Shown here one piece after another: positions 51,689 to 60,198 of a DNA stretch of 64,000 nt. This DNA comes from JAUIAI01 sp045106815 (GTDB lineage: Bacteria; Pseudomonadota; Gammaproteobacteria; Burkholderiales; Burkholderiaceae_E). The DNA lies in assembly GCA_045106815.1 (NCBI GenBank), contig JBGCFG010000046.1, positions 40,948 to 104,947 of the forward strand, in the 5' to 3' direction. The first letter of the stretch is position 1. Every line of letters begins with the position of its first letter. The position numbers were made by a program, and so were the translations under genes. The notes under the pieces were generated by a model. That model had not been told where the DNA came from, ran no database searches, and was given only the letters and a program-made list of their open reading frames with translations.

Positions 51689-54193
51689 TTACTGAGCAGC
51701 CAGACCAAAGGTCAGAGGCGCGCCAATTTCTGGTGCGAAATCTCCTGGCGAACCATCGTTCACAAAGACGAGTCCAATCGTCTGAGTCAGATTGCTTACC
51801 CCTAGATCACTGAGTGCCACCGATATCTCAACCGCATCGCCTGCCGAGTTGGCGTTCGCATTGAGGGCGCGTAAGAACGAGGTACTAAAGGCCTCGCCTG
51901 TTGCCATTGAATACAGTGACGTGCCTTGAACGAGAAAGTCAGCACCGAGCCCTGACAAACTGCCGGATCGAAACCCCGTATCAGGATTCTGGTCAGCATC
52001 AATGAAGATGTTGTAGCGACCATTCAGTGCGCTTGGCTGGACAAACGTCGTCAGTACCGACAGTGATGCATTGTCATTGGCGAGCTTGATCGTCAGCCAG
52101 TCAGGTCCGTCGCTCCCGACCGCGTCGGTCGTATCCTGGTAGGCCAGTGGTACTGCATCCCAGTCCGTGAAGCTGCCATCAATCACAATTGCAAACTGGC
52201 GGGCTTTTGCCAATGGCATCGCCGATAACACCTGCTGGTTCTGATCGACATTGCCGGCGGCATCGCGCGCCCTGATCACGAAGTAATAGGTTTGCCCTTC
52301 TTCAAGATCAGTTATCAGTGCCTCATTGGCGTACGCGCTGGGTTTAGGGCCAGTCGAATATCCCGCTCCGGGCACGCCTTGAAGGTCGAGCCTCTGGGCC
52401 AAGGTGAGATCGGGGTCAGTGGCAAAGTTAAACGGCTCTGTTTGGTAGTAGAGTTGGTACTGAACCTGGTTGTAGTCCATGGCGAGGTCCCAACGCACCA
52501 CGACACTACCCAGGTCTGGTCCGGTGACTGCCTGTTGAATACCAACACGCGGATCGGGCGCGCCCGGTGGCGTTGGGAACCCAGGATTGTTGGCATTGAA
52601 GGTGGCATTCCAGGAGGGCGCAGTGGTGTCCTCACGAACTGCATTCGTGCGCACGAAGTCATTCACAAGCACGATTTGTTCGTCGGTTATGTAGTGACGA
52701 AAGCCGGAAAGCTGCTCGGCCTCTACGATGTCTTGAATCAGCAAGTCAAAGCCAACACCCTCGCCCAGCAGGGTTTCGGTATCCATCTCGCCGGGCGGCC
52801 CCTCCGCATAACCCAGAGACAGAACGGTGAATCCGTCTTCGCGTTGCGCCTCAGCCATGAGTCGCGGGCGGAAGTTGAATTTATTGTCTGCTGCAAAGTA
52901 TGGGTTAAAACTCTGCGCTGAGGATGAATCCAGGCGGTAACTTTCGAACAAGACAAAATCAATCAGCGAACCAGTCGTGATTTTGTAGTGCTCGAAAACT
53001 GGATTGAAATAAAACAAACCCCGGTTCTGCAAAATCAGTTTGTTGGGGTATTCAGTGCGTAAGCGCTCGATAAACGCGCGAAACCCGCCAGCCGTCCATT
53101 CGAACTCAGATTGATTCGCGCTGGTCTCATCGGTGAATGAGTTCGGCGCGGCGGTATCGATGGTGTCCAGGAACAACCCGTCGCAGCCCAGACCGCGAGA
53201 GCCAAGGCCCGGTTCATTGCTGAGCATTTCACGAAGCCCCGGTACGCCATCGGCGCTAAAGGTCATACCGTTAATGACGTCAAACCATGCAGGATGCCCG
53301 GCATTAACGAACGCCACATCAAAATTGCCATTGCGGTCTGGCGAACCGTCGTAGTCATTGTCATCAAGATAGTACGGCGCAAATCCTGTCCCGCCGCTGC
53401 TCGGCAGCCCATTGACATCCAAACCGACCAAGCTAGAGCCTGACGCTGCCGGACCGCGTGGGTCAGTGACCGGACCAGTGCCGTCGCCCGTGAAGCGCCC
53501 GCGAGTATCGCTAAGCATTTGCGCGTCGCTCAGGCCAAACGTGCGGCTGTCTTCACCGACCGAGATGTAGCACAGCACAATGACGTCATCGGCAGATGTC
53601 GTCGGGTCATTCCCGCGCTGGATCCGATCAATCTCATCGGCCGTGATGTTCCCCTGGAATGGATGAACAATCGCCAGATCATAGTTTTTAGCCTGATCAA
53701 TCACGGTGTCATTGAGCGCCGTGTAATAGATCATGTAGGAGTCGACATCTTTGGCTGCTGCTCTGAGCCCCGCCTGGCCACTCAATGCTACGGCCTCACT
53801 GGCCACGCTCCCCAAGGCATCTGCTAATCGCAGCCTGACCAGGGCCCCATGAAAACCAACCGTGGGCTGATACGTCCAGGTGACCGTGCCCGCACGCGCC
53901 TCTGGTCCGCTCATTAACGACCTATTGGAAACCGCCGAGTCTTCAGACCAACGACTACCCCCATCAAGGCTGTATTCAAGAATCAGAGTCAGTTCAGTGT
54001 CGTTGATGTCAGCGTAGTCAAACGCCAGTGTGACTGTTTCAGCATTGCTTTGAGCGATCGTCAGCGTCGACACCGTCGGCGCGTCGACTCGTTCGGTATC
54101 GGTATTGCTCCCGCCGTCGCCACTACCACCGCCGCCACACCCGGCCAGTACCAATAACAGGCACCACATCAGACAGTGTTTAAGTCGCCCCAT
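51689..54193 (-). CDS. Multidomain lipoprotein with GH114-like domain
   Basis: 834 residues with lipobox VLAGCGGG. Domains in order: an Ig-like beta domain (about 30-130), a TIM-barrel like GH114 (endo-alpha-1,4-polygalactosaminidase/TM1410 family, about 150-510), an FN3-like domain (about 520-640), and a beta-sandwich tail. In the barrel, VIVLCYISVGEDSR, LGCDGLFLDTIDTAAPNSFT, LILQNRG, SLIDFVLFESYRL and LSLGYAEGPPGEMDTET carry the expected acidic residues. It may degrade a galactosamine-containing or related exopolysaccharide at the cell surface. I chose ATG 54193 after AGGGG; the longer frame from 54292 lacks a signal. Confidence 0.78.
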   Translation of the reverse strand: MGRLKHCLMWCLLLVLAGCGGGGSGDGGSNTDTERVDAPTVSTLTIAQSNAETVTLAFDYADINDTELTLILEYSLDGGSRWSEDSAVSNRSLMSGPEARAGTVTWTYQPTVGFHGALVRLRLADALGSVASEAVALSGQAGLRAAAKDVDSYMIYYTALNDTVIDQAKNYDLAIVHPFQGNITADEIDRIQRGNDPTTSADDVIVLCYISVGEDSRTFGLSDAQMLSDTRGRFTGDGTGPVTDPRGPAASGSSLVGLDVNGLPSSGGTGFAPYYLDDNDYDGSPDRNGNFDVAFVNAGHPAWFDVINGMTFSADGVPGLREMLSNEPGLGSRGLGCDGLFLDTIDTAAPNSFTDETSANQSEFEWTAGGFRAFIERLRTEYPNKLILQNRGLFYFNPVFEHYKITTGSLIDFVLFESYRLDSSSAQSFNPYFAADNKFNFRPRLMAEAQREDGFTVLSLGYAEGPPGEMDTETLLGEGVGFDLLIQDIVEAEQLSGFRHYITDEQIVLVNDFVRTNAVREDTTAPSWNATFNANNPGFPTPPGAPDPRVGIQQAVTGPDLGSVVVRWDLAMDYNQVQYQLYYQTEPFNFATDPDLTLAQRLDLQGVPGAGYSTGPKPSAYANEALITDLEEGQTYYFVIRARDAAGNVDQNQQVLSAMPLAKARQFAIVIDGSFTDWDAVPLAYQDTTDAVGSDGPDWLTIKLANDNASLSVLTTFVQPSALNGRYNIFIDADQNPDTGFRSGSLSGLGADFLVQGTSLYSMATGEAFSTSFLRALNANANSAGDAVEISVALSDLGVSNLTQTIGLVFVNDGSPGDFAPEIGAPLTFGLAAQ

Positions 54194-54383
54194 ACTCGGC
54201 ACCCCTATTGCATCATTTCTATCGTTCAATCGATTGTTCCAGCAAAACCAGAGGTCCCGAAGCGTTCGCCACCTCGTGCTGGGAAATAACAACGCGCGCT
54301 CAACTGTTGCAACAAATGGCCTGTCTCCGTATGGTTAGGTGTCACTGGCACCCTGAGCCAGACCCGTCATTGAGAGCACACCT

Positions 54384-55616
54384 ATGAAACTCCCTGAGCA
54401 TGGCAAGCGCTGGAACGATCTCGAAACCGAGATGGACGAGGCGCGCAGCCAGGACGTTGACTGGCAAAACGGCCGCATCGGCGTATATATCCACTATGGC
54501 GGCGAGGAAGTCCTGGCGGTGGCCAAACAGGCCTACCTAAAGTTTTTCTCAGAGAACGGCCTCGGTCCAAGAGCCTTTCCCAGCCTGGTCCGGTTTGAGC
54601 GAGACGTCATTCAAATGACGCTCGGTCTGCTCAATGGCTCGCCACAGGCTGTCGGAGCCATGACCACCGGCGGTACGGAAAGTATCTTTCTGGCTGTCAG
54701 GGCAGCGCGTCAGTGGGCTCGGCAGCATCGTCCGAACGTGCAGGCAGCCGAAATTCTGCTGGCCAAGTCTGCGCACCCAGCCTTCAACAAGGCGGCTGAC
54801 TTCTACGGGATGCAAACGCGGCGCGTTGCCATCGATGCAGACTTCCGGGCAGACCCACAAGCGATGGCCTCAGCCATCAATGACAACACCATCATGGTCG
54901 TCGGGTCGGCACCGGCTTACCCGCATGGCGTGATTGATCCCATCGAAGCGCTAGCCGGCATAGCCACTCGACACAATCTCTGGCTGCATGTTGATGCCTG
55001 TGTGGGCGGGTTCATTGCACCCTTCGCCCGAAGACTGGGCGCGCCCATTCCGCCGTTCGATTTTTCAGTTGAAGGCGTTCGTTCTATGAGCGCAGACCTG
55101 CACAAATATGGCTACGCCGCCAAAGGCGCGTCAACAGTCCTTTACCGTGATCAGGAGTCTTTTGACTACCAGGCGTATACCTTTGATGAGTGGTCACATG
55201 GCAAATACAGCACCAATACGCTGGTGGGTACGCGCGCCGGCGGCGCGATTGCTGCCGCCTGGGCTGTCATGAATTTCCTGGGGGAAGATGGCTACATGGA
55301 CATTACCAAGCGCGTGATGGCCATCCGGGAAAAGATCGAGCAAGGCGTGACGGATCTTGGCTTGACCGTCTGGGGCAAACCAGAGTTGGGCATCGTGGTC
55401 TACGGATCAAAGGAACGCGACATTGGTCCGATTGCCGATGCGATGCAGAGTAGACATTGGTTTGTGGGCCGAACGGCAGAGCCTCCCGGCATACACCTGA
55501 TGCTCAACCTCACCCATGAGCCAATTGTTGATCAATACCTGTCCGACCTGGCTTGGGCGCTCGAATCAACCCAGGGACAATCCAGCAAAGGGCAGACAAG
55601 CAAGGTGCATTATTGA
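54384..55616 (+). CDS. PLP-dependent decarboxylase / sphingosine-phosphate-lyase-like enzyme
   Basis: 410-residue group II (GAD/S1P-lyase) PLP enzyme. AVGAMTTGGTESIFLAVRAA is the phosphate-binding region, HPAFNKAADFYGM the stacking His region, WLHVDACVGGFIAPFARRLG holds the PLP Asp, and MSADLHKYGYAAKGASTVLY the Schiff-base Lys. S1P-lyase-type bacterial enzymes cleave phosphorylated sphingoid bases or decarboxylate amino acids. Its length is below most S1P lyases. The downstream convergent CDO-like cupin makes a sulfinate-type amino acid possible; that is inference. Confidence 0.83.
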   Translation: MKLPEHGKRWNDLETEMDEARSQDVDWQNGRIGVYIHYGGEEVLAVAKQAYLKFFSENGLGPRAFPSLVRFERDVIQMTLGLLNGSPQAVGAMTTGGTESIFLAVRAARQWARQHRPNVQAAEILLAKSAHPAFNKAADFYGMQTRRVAIDADFRADPQAMASAINDNTIMVVGSAPAYPHGVIDPIEALAGIATRHNLWLHVDACVGGFIAPFARRLGAPIPPFDFSVEGVRSMSADLHKYGYAAKGASTVLYRDQESFDYQAYTFDEWSHGKYSTNTLVGTRAGGAIAAAWAVMNFLGEDGYMDITKRVMAIREKIEQGVTDLGLTVWGKPELGIVVYGSKERDIGPIADAMQSRHWFVGRTAEPPGIHLMLNLTHEPIVDQYLSDLAWALESTQGQSSKGQTSKVHY

Positions 55617-55641
55617 GTTTTACTTCAAGCGCCTGTGTTGA

Positions 55642-56148
55642 TCATGCTGCCCGAATATTGGATCGTTGAATATGGTCCAGATTGGCACCTTCAATCCGAA
55701 TCAGCTTAGTCCCTTTACCCATGATGGGCGAATGCACTTGCCCCACTTCATACAGATAGCAATCGCCCCGCTTCATGGTTTGCTGGCCGGTCGGCCTTAC
55801 CAGCGCGGGGCTGGTTTCAGTTCCCTGTTCGATAATTTCCCAATCGGTCATTTCGGTTTCGCCTTCAGCCAGGCCATATATCGCCCACGTCGGCCCGTGG
55901 TCGTGCGGCCAGGCCTTGCCCATACCGTTTTCATACACATGACCGCAAACGCAAAAACCGAATTCCGGGTCCTCATACAAAACCTTGCGTGGCCGACACT
56001 CATCCGGTGTTAAGTGCTTGGCAACAAACTCGTCATCCAGCAGAGCCTTGGTCAGGCATTCCAGGAGGGCCTGCTGGCCGGCGACACCCGGATCCGCAGA
56101 GAGCCGTGACCGAATGTCGTCGCTGAGTTGCTCCAATGTGTAAGCCAT
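55642..56148 (-). CDS. Cupin protein, cysteine-dioxygenase-like
   Basis: 168 residues. AWPHDHGPTWAIYGLAEGET gives the HxH iron ligands, and CYLYEVGQVHSPI a third His, in the pattern of the cysteine dioxygenase (CDO) superfamily. A helical N-terminal part precedes the cupin. It would oxidise a thiol to a sulfinate using O2 and Fe(II), though the match is limited and other cupins fit too. It starts at ATG 56148 on the strand opposite the PLP decarboxylase, 26 bases from its stop. Confidence 0.7.
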   Translation of the reverse strand: MAYTLEQLSDDIRSRLSADPGVAGQQALLECLTKALLDDEFVAKHLTPDECRPRKVLYEDPEFGFCVCGHVYENGMGKAWPHDHGPTWAIYGLAEGETEMTDWEIIEQGTETSPALVRPTGQQTMKRGDCYLYEVGQVHSPIMGKGTKLIRIEGANLDHIQRSNIRAA

Positions 56149-56338
56149 CTCCGGTTTCCCTGCATATTAGGTATGGACCCAAAGCTTAGCAGGCAACTTC
56201 CTGCGATCTCTTTGGTCACGGCCAATCCTCTGGACTCAAAGGAGGCCACCCACTGCCCAACTACCTAGATTCTGTGATTATTTGTCCATCCAGACAGTGC
56301 TACCTTAAAGGGCTAAAGATACCTCGGGGGAGCGCACA

Positions 56339-57433
56339 ATGGGCACCAGCTTAGTTCAATGGCGCGCTGCGGCAGCAGCCACGTCACTCTTAATTGCCAG
56401 CTTGCTAGTGGGGCAAACCGCCCAGGCACAGGGCAACTGGCAGATGCAACGAGCGCAGATCATTGATCGCAATGGCTTTGGACAGCCTATGGTGGCGGCC
56501 ACCATCATGCTGCCAGCCGGCATGAAAACCCAGGGCGGGGTTCGATGGCGGCTAGGCGCCAATGAGTGCCCGCAAGGCCATACCTTCGACTGGCAAGCAG
56601 CCTCACCCGACGGTCTATGGACGGTCACGATTATTCCGAGCGAACGCTGGGGTGCGAGCTCGACCGGCCAGCCGGCAGGAAATGTCTGCAATGTCGCTGA
56701 GGTGCGCAGCGCCAAGGGCTACCTCGAAGCCTGGGTGAGTCACTACCGCAAGGGCGCCCGTGTGCTTGACTTCCGTGACCGGCCTGATCTGCGCCAATCC
56801 AGTGCGCAACTGAACAATGAAATGAATGTTGGCAGCATGCAAAGCACCACCCGGGCTGATGCAGGTGAAGTCTTAATTGGGTATGAGCAAAATGGCCAAG
56901 CCTTGCGCGAATCAATCGCGGCCGTCGTTGTGATTACCGAAAGCGTCTTTGGCGGGATGGGAGTAGGCCCGGACATGCGCTTTTTGCAGGGCTTCAGCCT
57001 ACCCGCTTTTGCGATGCGAGCCCCCGCGGGACAACTGAATTTCACAGCTATGGAACAAATCAGGCAGACCATTCAACTCGCACCTGAATGGTCTGCCCGG
57101 ATCAATAAACACAATCAGGTCATGAACCGACAGAACATGGATCATTCGAAAAAGATGCATGACATTCGGATGAAGCATTCAAGGGACATGAGCGGCATCA
57201 TTAACAAGGGCTACAAGGAAAGGAGCGCCGCAATGGACCGCAGCCACCGCGAATTTATAGAATCTATTCGCGGCACAGAAACCTGGAATTTGCCCGGTGG
57301 TGGCACGACCGAAGTTGAAGCGAGCACAAATGCCTGGCAACACAACGACGGCACGATCATCACCAGCGACCAGCCCGGATGGCGTCCAGCCGATGCCGGT
57401 ATTGATGCCACGCGATTGCAACGGACACAATGA
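56339..57433 (+). CDS. Secreted hypothetical protein with Met/His-rich segment (364 aa)
   Basis: A strong SD (GGGGAG) and a Sec signal ending in GQTAQAQ show a real secreted protein. Residues 40-230 form a beta-rich domain with a Cys pair (NECPQGHTFDW, VCNVAEV). Residues about 260-310 are a charged helix rich in Met and His (INKHNQVMNRQNMDHSKKMH, then DIRMKHSRDM), which could bind metal or coil. I do not recognise a family. The next gene, a secreted rhodanese, begins five bases after its stop, so the two form an operon. Confidence 0.65.
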   Translation: MGTSLVQWRAAAAATSLLIASLLVGQTAQAQGNWQMQRAQIIDRNGFGQPMVAATIMLPAGMKTQGGVRWRLGANECPQGHTFDWQAASPDGLWTVTIIPSERWGASSTGQPAGNVCNVAEVRSAKGYLEAWVSHYRKGARVLDFRDRPDLRQSSAQLNNEMNVGSMQSTTRADAGEVLIGYEQNGQALRESIAAVVVITESVFGGMGVGPDMRFLQGFSLPAFAMRAPAGQLNFTAMEQIRQTIQLAPEWSARINKHNQVMNRQNMDHSKKMHDIRMKHSRDMSGIINKGYKERSAAMDRSHREFIESIRGTETWNLPGGGTTEVEASTNAWQHNDGTIITSDQPGWRPADAGIDATRLQRTQ

Positions 57434-57437
57434 AACC

Positions 57438-58277
57438 ATGACAACTCATTCATTCCCAAGACCCGCCATCAGCGCTTGCGTCTTTGCGCTACTTACATCC
57501 GTGTCGTGCTCAATGGTCTCAGCGCAAGATCGCTTTCCGCCACCCGGCCAGAGCCAACCGGGTTTATCCACCATGCCCGCTCGCACAGCACCTGCGCAAA
57601 ATACCGCCAACGCGTTTCCGTCACAGTCTCGCATTCAGCAGAATCCGGCTAGTCAACCAGGGCAAGCGGGTTCGCGTAGCGTGGGTAATCAGTCAGCCTT
57701 CACCCAGCAACCGCAGAACAACCCGAGGGCAAACCTGTCGGGAACTGGCCAGCCCGGCGGTTCAGGCGGCGGATTCCGTATGCCAGCTTCGCCCGGGAAG
57801 CAAGCTCCGGGTCAGTCTTCTCTGGCTCAGAAAGAATTGCAGGATTTCGGCGTGCCGCCTACTTCACAATTGCATGCTGGTGCCATGCACGGGCCAACCC
57901 CTGTGAAGATTCCCGGCGGCCGGGTCACCACAACAGATGAGTTGGCAGCGGCGATGCGTCAGGGCCAGCAACCGCCCCTGGTCTTTCATGTTCTGGGCGG
58001 TCAGGAAGCACTTCCCAACGCTCAGTATGCAGCGCCAGCCTCGGCACCCGGCAACTTTAATGATGAGACCCAGCGGGCGTTCTCTCAGTACCTGGGGCAG
58101 GTCACTCGTGGGCAGAAAAACCAGGCACTCGTGTTTTACTGTGCGAGCACCCAGTGCTGGATGTCATACAACGCTGCATTGCGCGCTATCAACAGTGGCT
58201 ACTCAAACGTGCTTTGGTATCGCGGGGGCATTGAAGCCTGGAAAGCAGCAGGCTTACCAACCTCGCAATTGCAGTAG
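57438..58277 (+). CDS. Secreted rhodanese-like protein with CW motif
   Basis: 279 residues from ATG 57438, with a Sec signal ending in SCSMVSAQ, a long Pro/Gln/Gly-rich disordered region (about 30-160) and a C-terminal rhodanese-like domain. The active-site region reads LVFYCASTQCWMSYNAALRA followed by NVLWYRGGIEAWKAAGLP. A Cys-Trp pair with a Cys five residues before it resembles the CxxCW proteins found with PQQ-dependent pathways. The role of those proteins is not settled. The gene is coupled to the upstream Met/His-rich protein. A sulfur-transfer or metal-trafficking task in the periplasm is possible. Confidence 0.78.
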   Translation: MTTHSFPRPAISACVFALLTSVSCSMVSAQDRFPPPGQSQPGLSTMPARTAPAQNTANAFPSQSRIQQNPASQPGQAGSRSVGNQSAFTQQPQNNPRANLSGTGQPGGSGGGFRMPASPGKQAPGQSSLAQKELQDFGVPPTSQLHAGAMHGPTPVKIPGGRVTTTDELAAAMRQGQQPPLVFHVLGGQEALPNAQYAAPASAPGNFNDETQRAFSQYLGQVTRGQKNQALVFYCASTQCWMSYNAALRAINSGYSNVLWYRGGIEAWKAAGLPTSQLQ

Positions 58278-58383
58278 TTTGCTTTTAGGCAATATTGCTC
58301 GTAATGCGCAATACATCACACGTGGACTTCCCTGAGGGCAGCTGACTCTGGATCAATTGATACGCTAGCCTTTTGCCAATCAC

Positions 58384-59235
58384 TCAGACGAACGCGCCCA
58401 TCATTTCATCAACCTGCTCGCGAGTCGCGGCTCCGACAGAGATCAGATCTTCATCATTCAGATTCATTCGCTTGAGCGTTGCATCGTCAATTCGAGGTGA
58501 CTCCTCGATGTCGTCGCTCATCAACTCGGCAAGCACCGACACACTACTGGCTACCCTGACGATATCAACGGCCGTGACTGGCACGTCTGCCTGCACAGGT
58601 TCAATATGATGTTGCTCAATGCACGCCTGAAGCGCGGGGGGCAACTCCCACTTACGAGCCAGCGCTCCTCCGACGGCACCATGATCAAACCCAAAGATCT
58701 CGCGCTCGGCAAGGTGCGGAAACAGGCCATCACTTTGCTCAACTGATAGTTGCAGGGCCTGACGCGACTGGTCAGGGCAGATCGTAAACATAATCAGCTG
58801 TCCAATATCGTGTAGCAACCCGGCCGTGTACAAACCATCTGAACCAGAGAATCCGATTTTCTGACCAATCAGCTGCGCCGCAACCGCGCAATACGCGCTG
58901 TGATTCCAGAAATCGGGCTCGGTTAAGAGGTCATTCGGAAAAGCTTTGAACGCATCTGTGGCACTTTGAGTAAAGACAATATCGCGGGTGCGGCGCGAGC
59001 CAATCACAGAAACTGCCTGACTGACAGAGACAACCTCAGCGCCACGATTATAAAAGGCGCTATTGGCCAACCGCAGGAGGTTAACGCTCATTGCGGGGTC
59101 TTTTTGAACAATGGCACCAATCTCATCCACGCCGGTATTTTCATCAACCAAGGCGGCATCGATCTCGATTGCGACGGCTGGAAAACCAGCAAGGTTTGAA
59201 ATACCGTCGACCATTTCTTCAGGAGACATTGCCAT
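58384..59235 (-). CDS. HDOD-domain protein
   Basis: 283 residues. The HDOD core includes LVDENTGVDEIGAIVQKDPA with MSVNLLRLANSAFYNRG, RRTRDIVFTQSATDAF and TAGLLHDIGQLIMFTI with its HD pair, then FGFDHGAVGGALARKWELPP. The catalytic residues of HD phosphohydrolases are only partly conserved, as is usual for HDOD. Such proteins act in signalling, often with chemotaxis or motility genes; the upstream cheD supports this. It starts at ATG 59235. Confidence 0.9.
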   Translation of the reverse strand: MAMSPEEMVDGISNLAGFPAVAIEIDAALVDENTGVDEIGAIVQKDPAMSVNLLRLANSAFYNRGAEVVSVSQAVSVIGSRRTRDIVFTQSATDAFKAFPNDLLTEPDFWNHSAYCAVAAQLIGQKIGFSGSDGLYTAGLLHDIGQLIMFTICPDQSRQALQLSVEQSDGLFPHLAEREIFGFDHGAVGGALARKWELPPALQACIEQHHIEPVQADVPVTAVDIVRVASSVSVLAELMSDDIEESPRIDDATLKRMNLNDEDLISVGAATREQVDEMMGAFV

Positions 59236-59268
59236 GTCAGCCTCGCGTTGCCATGAGTTGAGAGTTCA

Positions 59269-59853
59269 TCAGCGAGTCCGTAAGGTTGATTTAATCGCAG
59301 CACTTTCCTGCGCTGCAATTTGTTCCCGCTGAATCGAGCGCAAGCGTTTCATTCGAACTTTTCCGCTTAACGGGAAAAATTCAATCTTGCGTGGGAAGGG
59401 GCCACCCAGATCAGAGGCGGTCAGTTTGAAGCCGCGGCTTGCCAAATAGGATTTGGCAAACTCCAGGTTTTGAGAACCAACGCCGTCCAGTTTTTCGCTT
59501 TGAATGCTGCCGCCACCAAAGAGCTTGATTACGAGCCCTTCTTTTCGAGCGCCTTGCGAAGTAAAGAAGTCGATCAAGCCACCCATGGCGTCTTCTCCGT
59601 AGTACGCATTTGTCGGAGAGTGTCGTTTAGCAGCGCCGCCTGGTCCGGTACCCGGGTGCATAAAGTGATTCAGCCCACCCATCTTTCGGATGGGGTCGTA
59701 AACCGTCGCGCAAACACATGACCCCAGTACAGTACAAACCACTTCTTCTTCTGTACTTACATAGTACTGACCCGCAACAATCGTCAGCCGGTTGATCCCC
59801 ATCTGGGGATCCGGCACTTTGCGGATATGTTGGAACATTCGCCGACTTATCAA
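59269..59853 (-). CDS. cheD: Chemoreceptor glutamine deamidase CheD
   Basis: 194 residues. LGSCVCATVYDPIRKMGGLN holds the catalytic Cys, LNHFMHPG the His, and the later KLFGGGSIQ and LGGPFPRKIEFFPLSGKVRM complete the CheD fold. It deamidates glutamine side chains of chemoreceptors. The start is TTG 59853, or ATG 59838 if the first five residues are not used; neither has a good SD. It is followed after 33 bases by the HDOD gene. No cheA, cheW or receptor genes are in the window. Confidence 0.92.
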   Translation of the reverse strand: MISRRMFQHIRKVPDPQMGINRLTIVAGQYYVSTEEEVVCTVLGSCVCATVYDPIRKMGGLNHFMHPGTGPGGAAKRHSPTNAYYGEDAMGGLIDFFTSQGARKEGLVIKLFGGGSIQSEKLDGVGSQNLEFAKSYLASRGFKLTASDLGGPFPRKIEFFPLSGKVRMKRLRSIQREQIAAQESAAIKSTLRTR

Positions 59854-60198
59854 GGCAGGACTCTATTGGGCGGTCATCAGTTCAGCATGGCGCAATTCAT
59901 GGGCGGCTACGTGCGCACTTGATTCGGTAGCCCTGAGCAATTGATAGTAGTCCTTACGCCCAAAAGATAAGCGCACTAAAGGCTTGGGAAGTTCGTCTAT
60001 ATTGGCGCTCCGCACACCACTGGCACCCGCGGGCAGCCCTGCGGTCGCTCCTCTATTTGGATTGGCGTGGCAGCAGTAGCGCTTATGACTTGCTGATCAA
60101 CTCCACCGGCTCTCCTTGCCCGAAAAAGTCGGGTTGACTCTATTTGCTAGCGCCCCGTTCCCACGAAGCGTCTACGTGGCGCCAGCGGCAGACTTGAG
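59854..60198. other. 345-bp gap between cheD and cusA
   Basis: No convincing gene. A short stem, CCCGA/TCGGG, around 60118-60135 and an inverted GCGCC/GGCGC pair near 60150-60182 lie downstream of cusA and may help end its transcription, though neither has a clear U-tract. The promoter of cheD must lie here on the minus strand. Confidence 0.4.

Noticed and set aside
60150..60182. Possible integron attC-like site from the inverted GCGCC/GGCGC pair
   Set aside because: The conserved GTTRRRY and RYYYAAC core ends are missing, and no integrase or cassette array is nearby.
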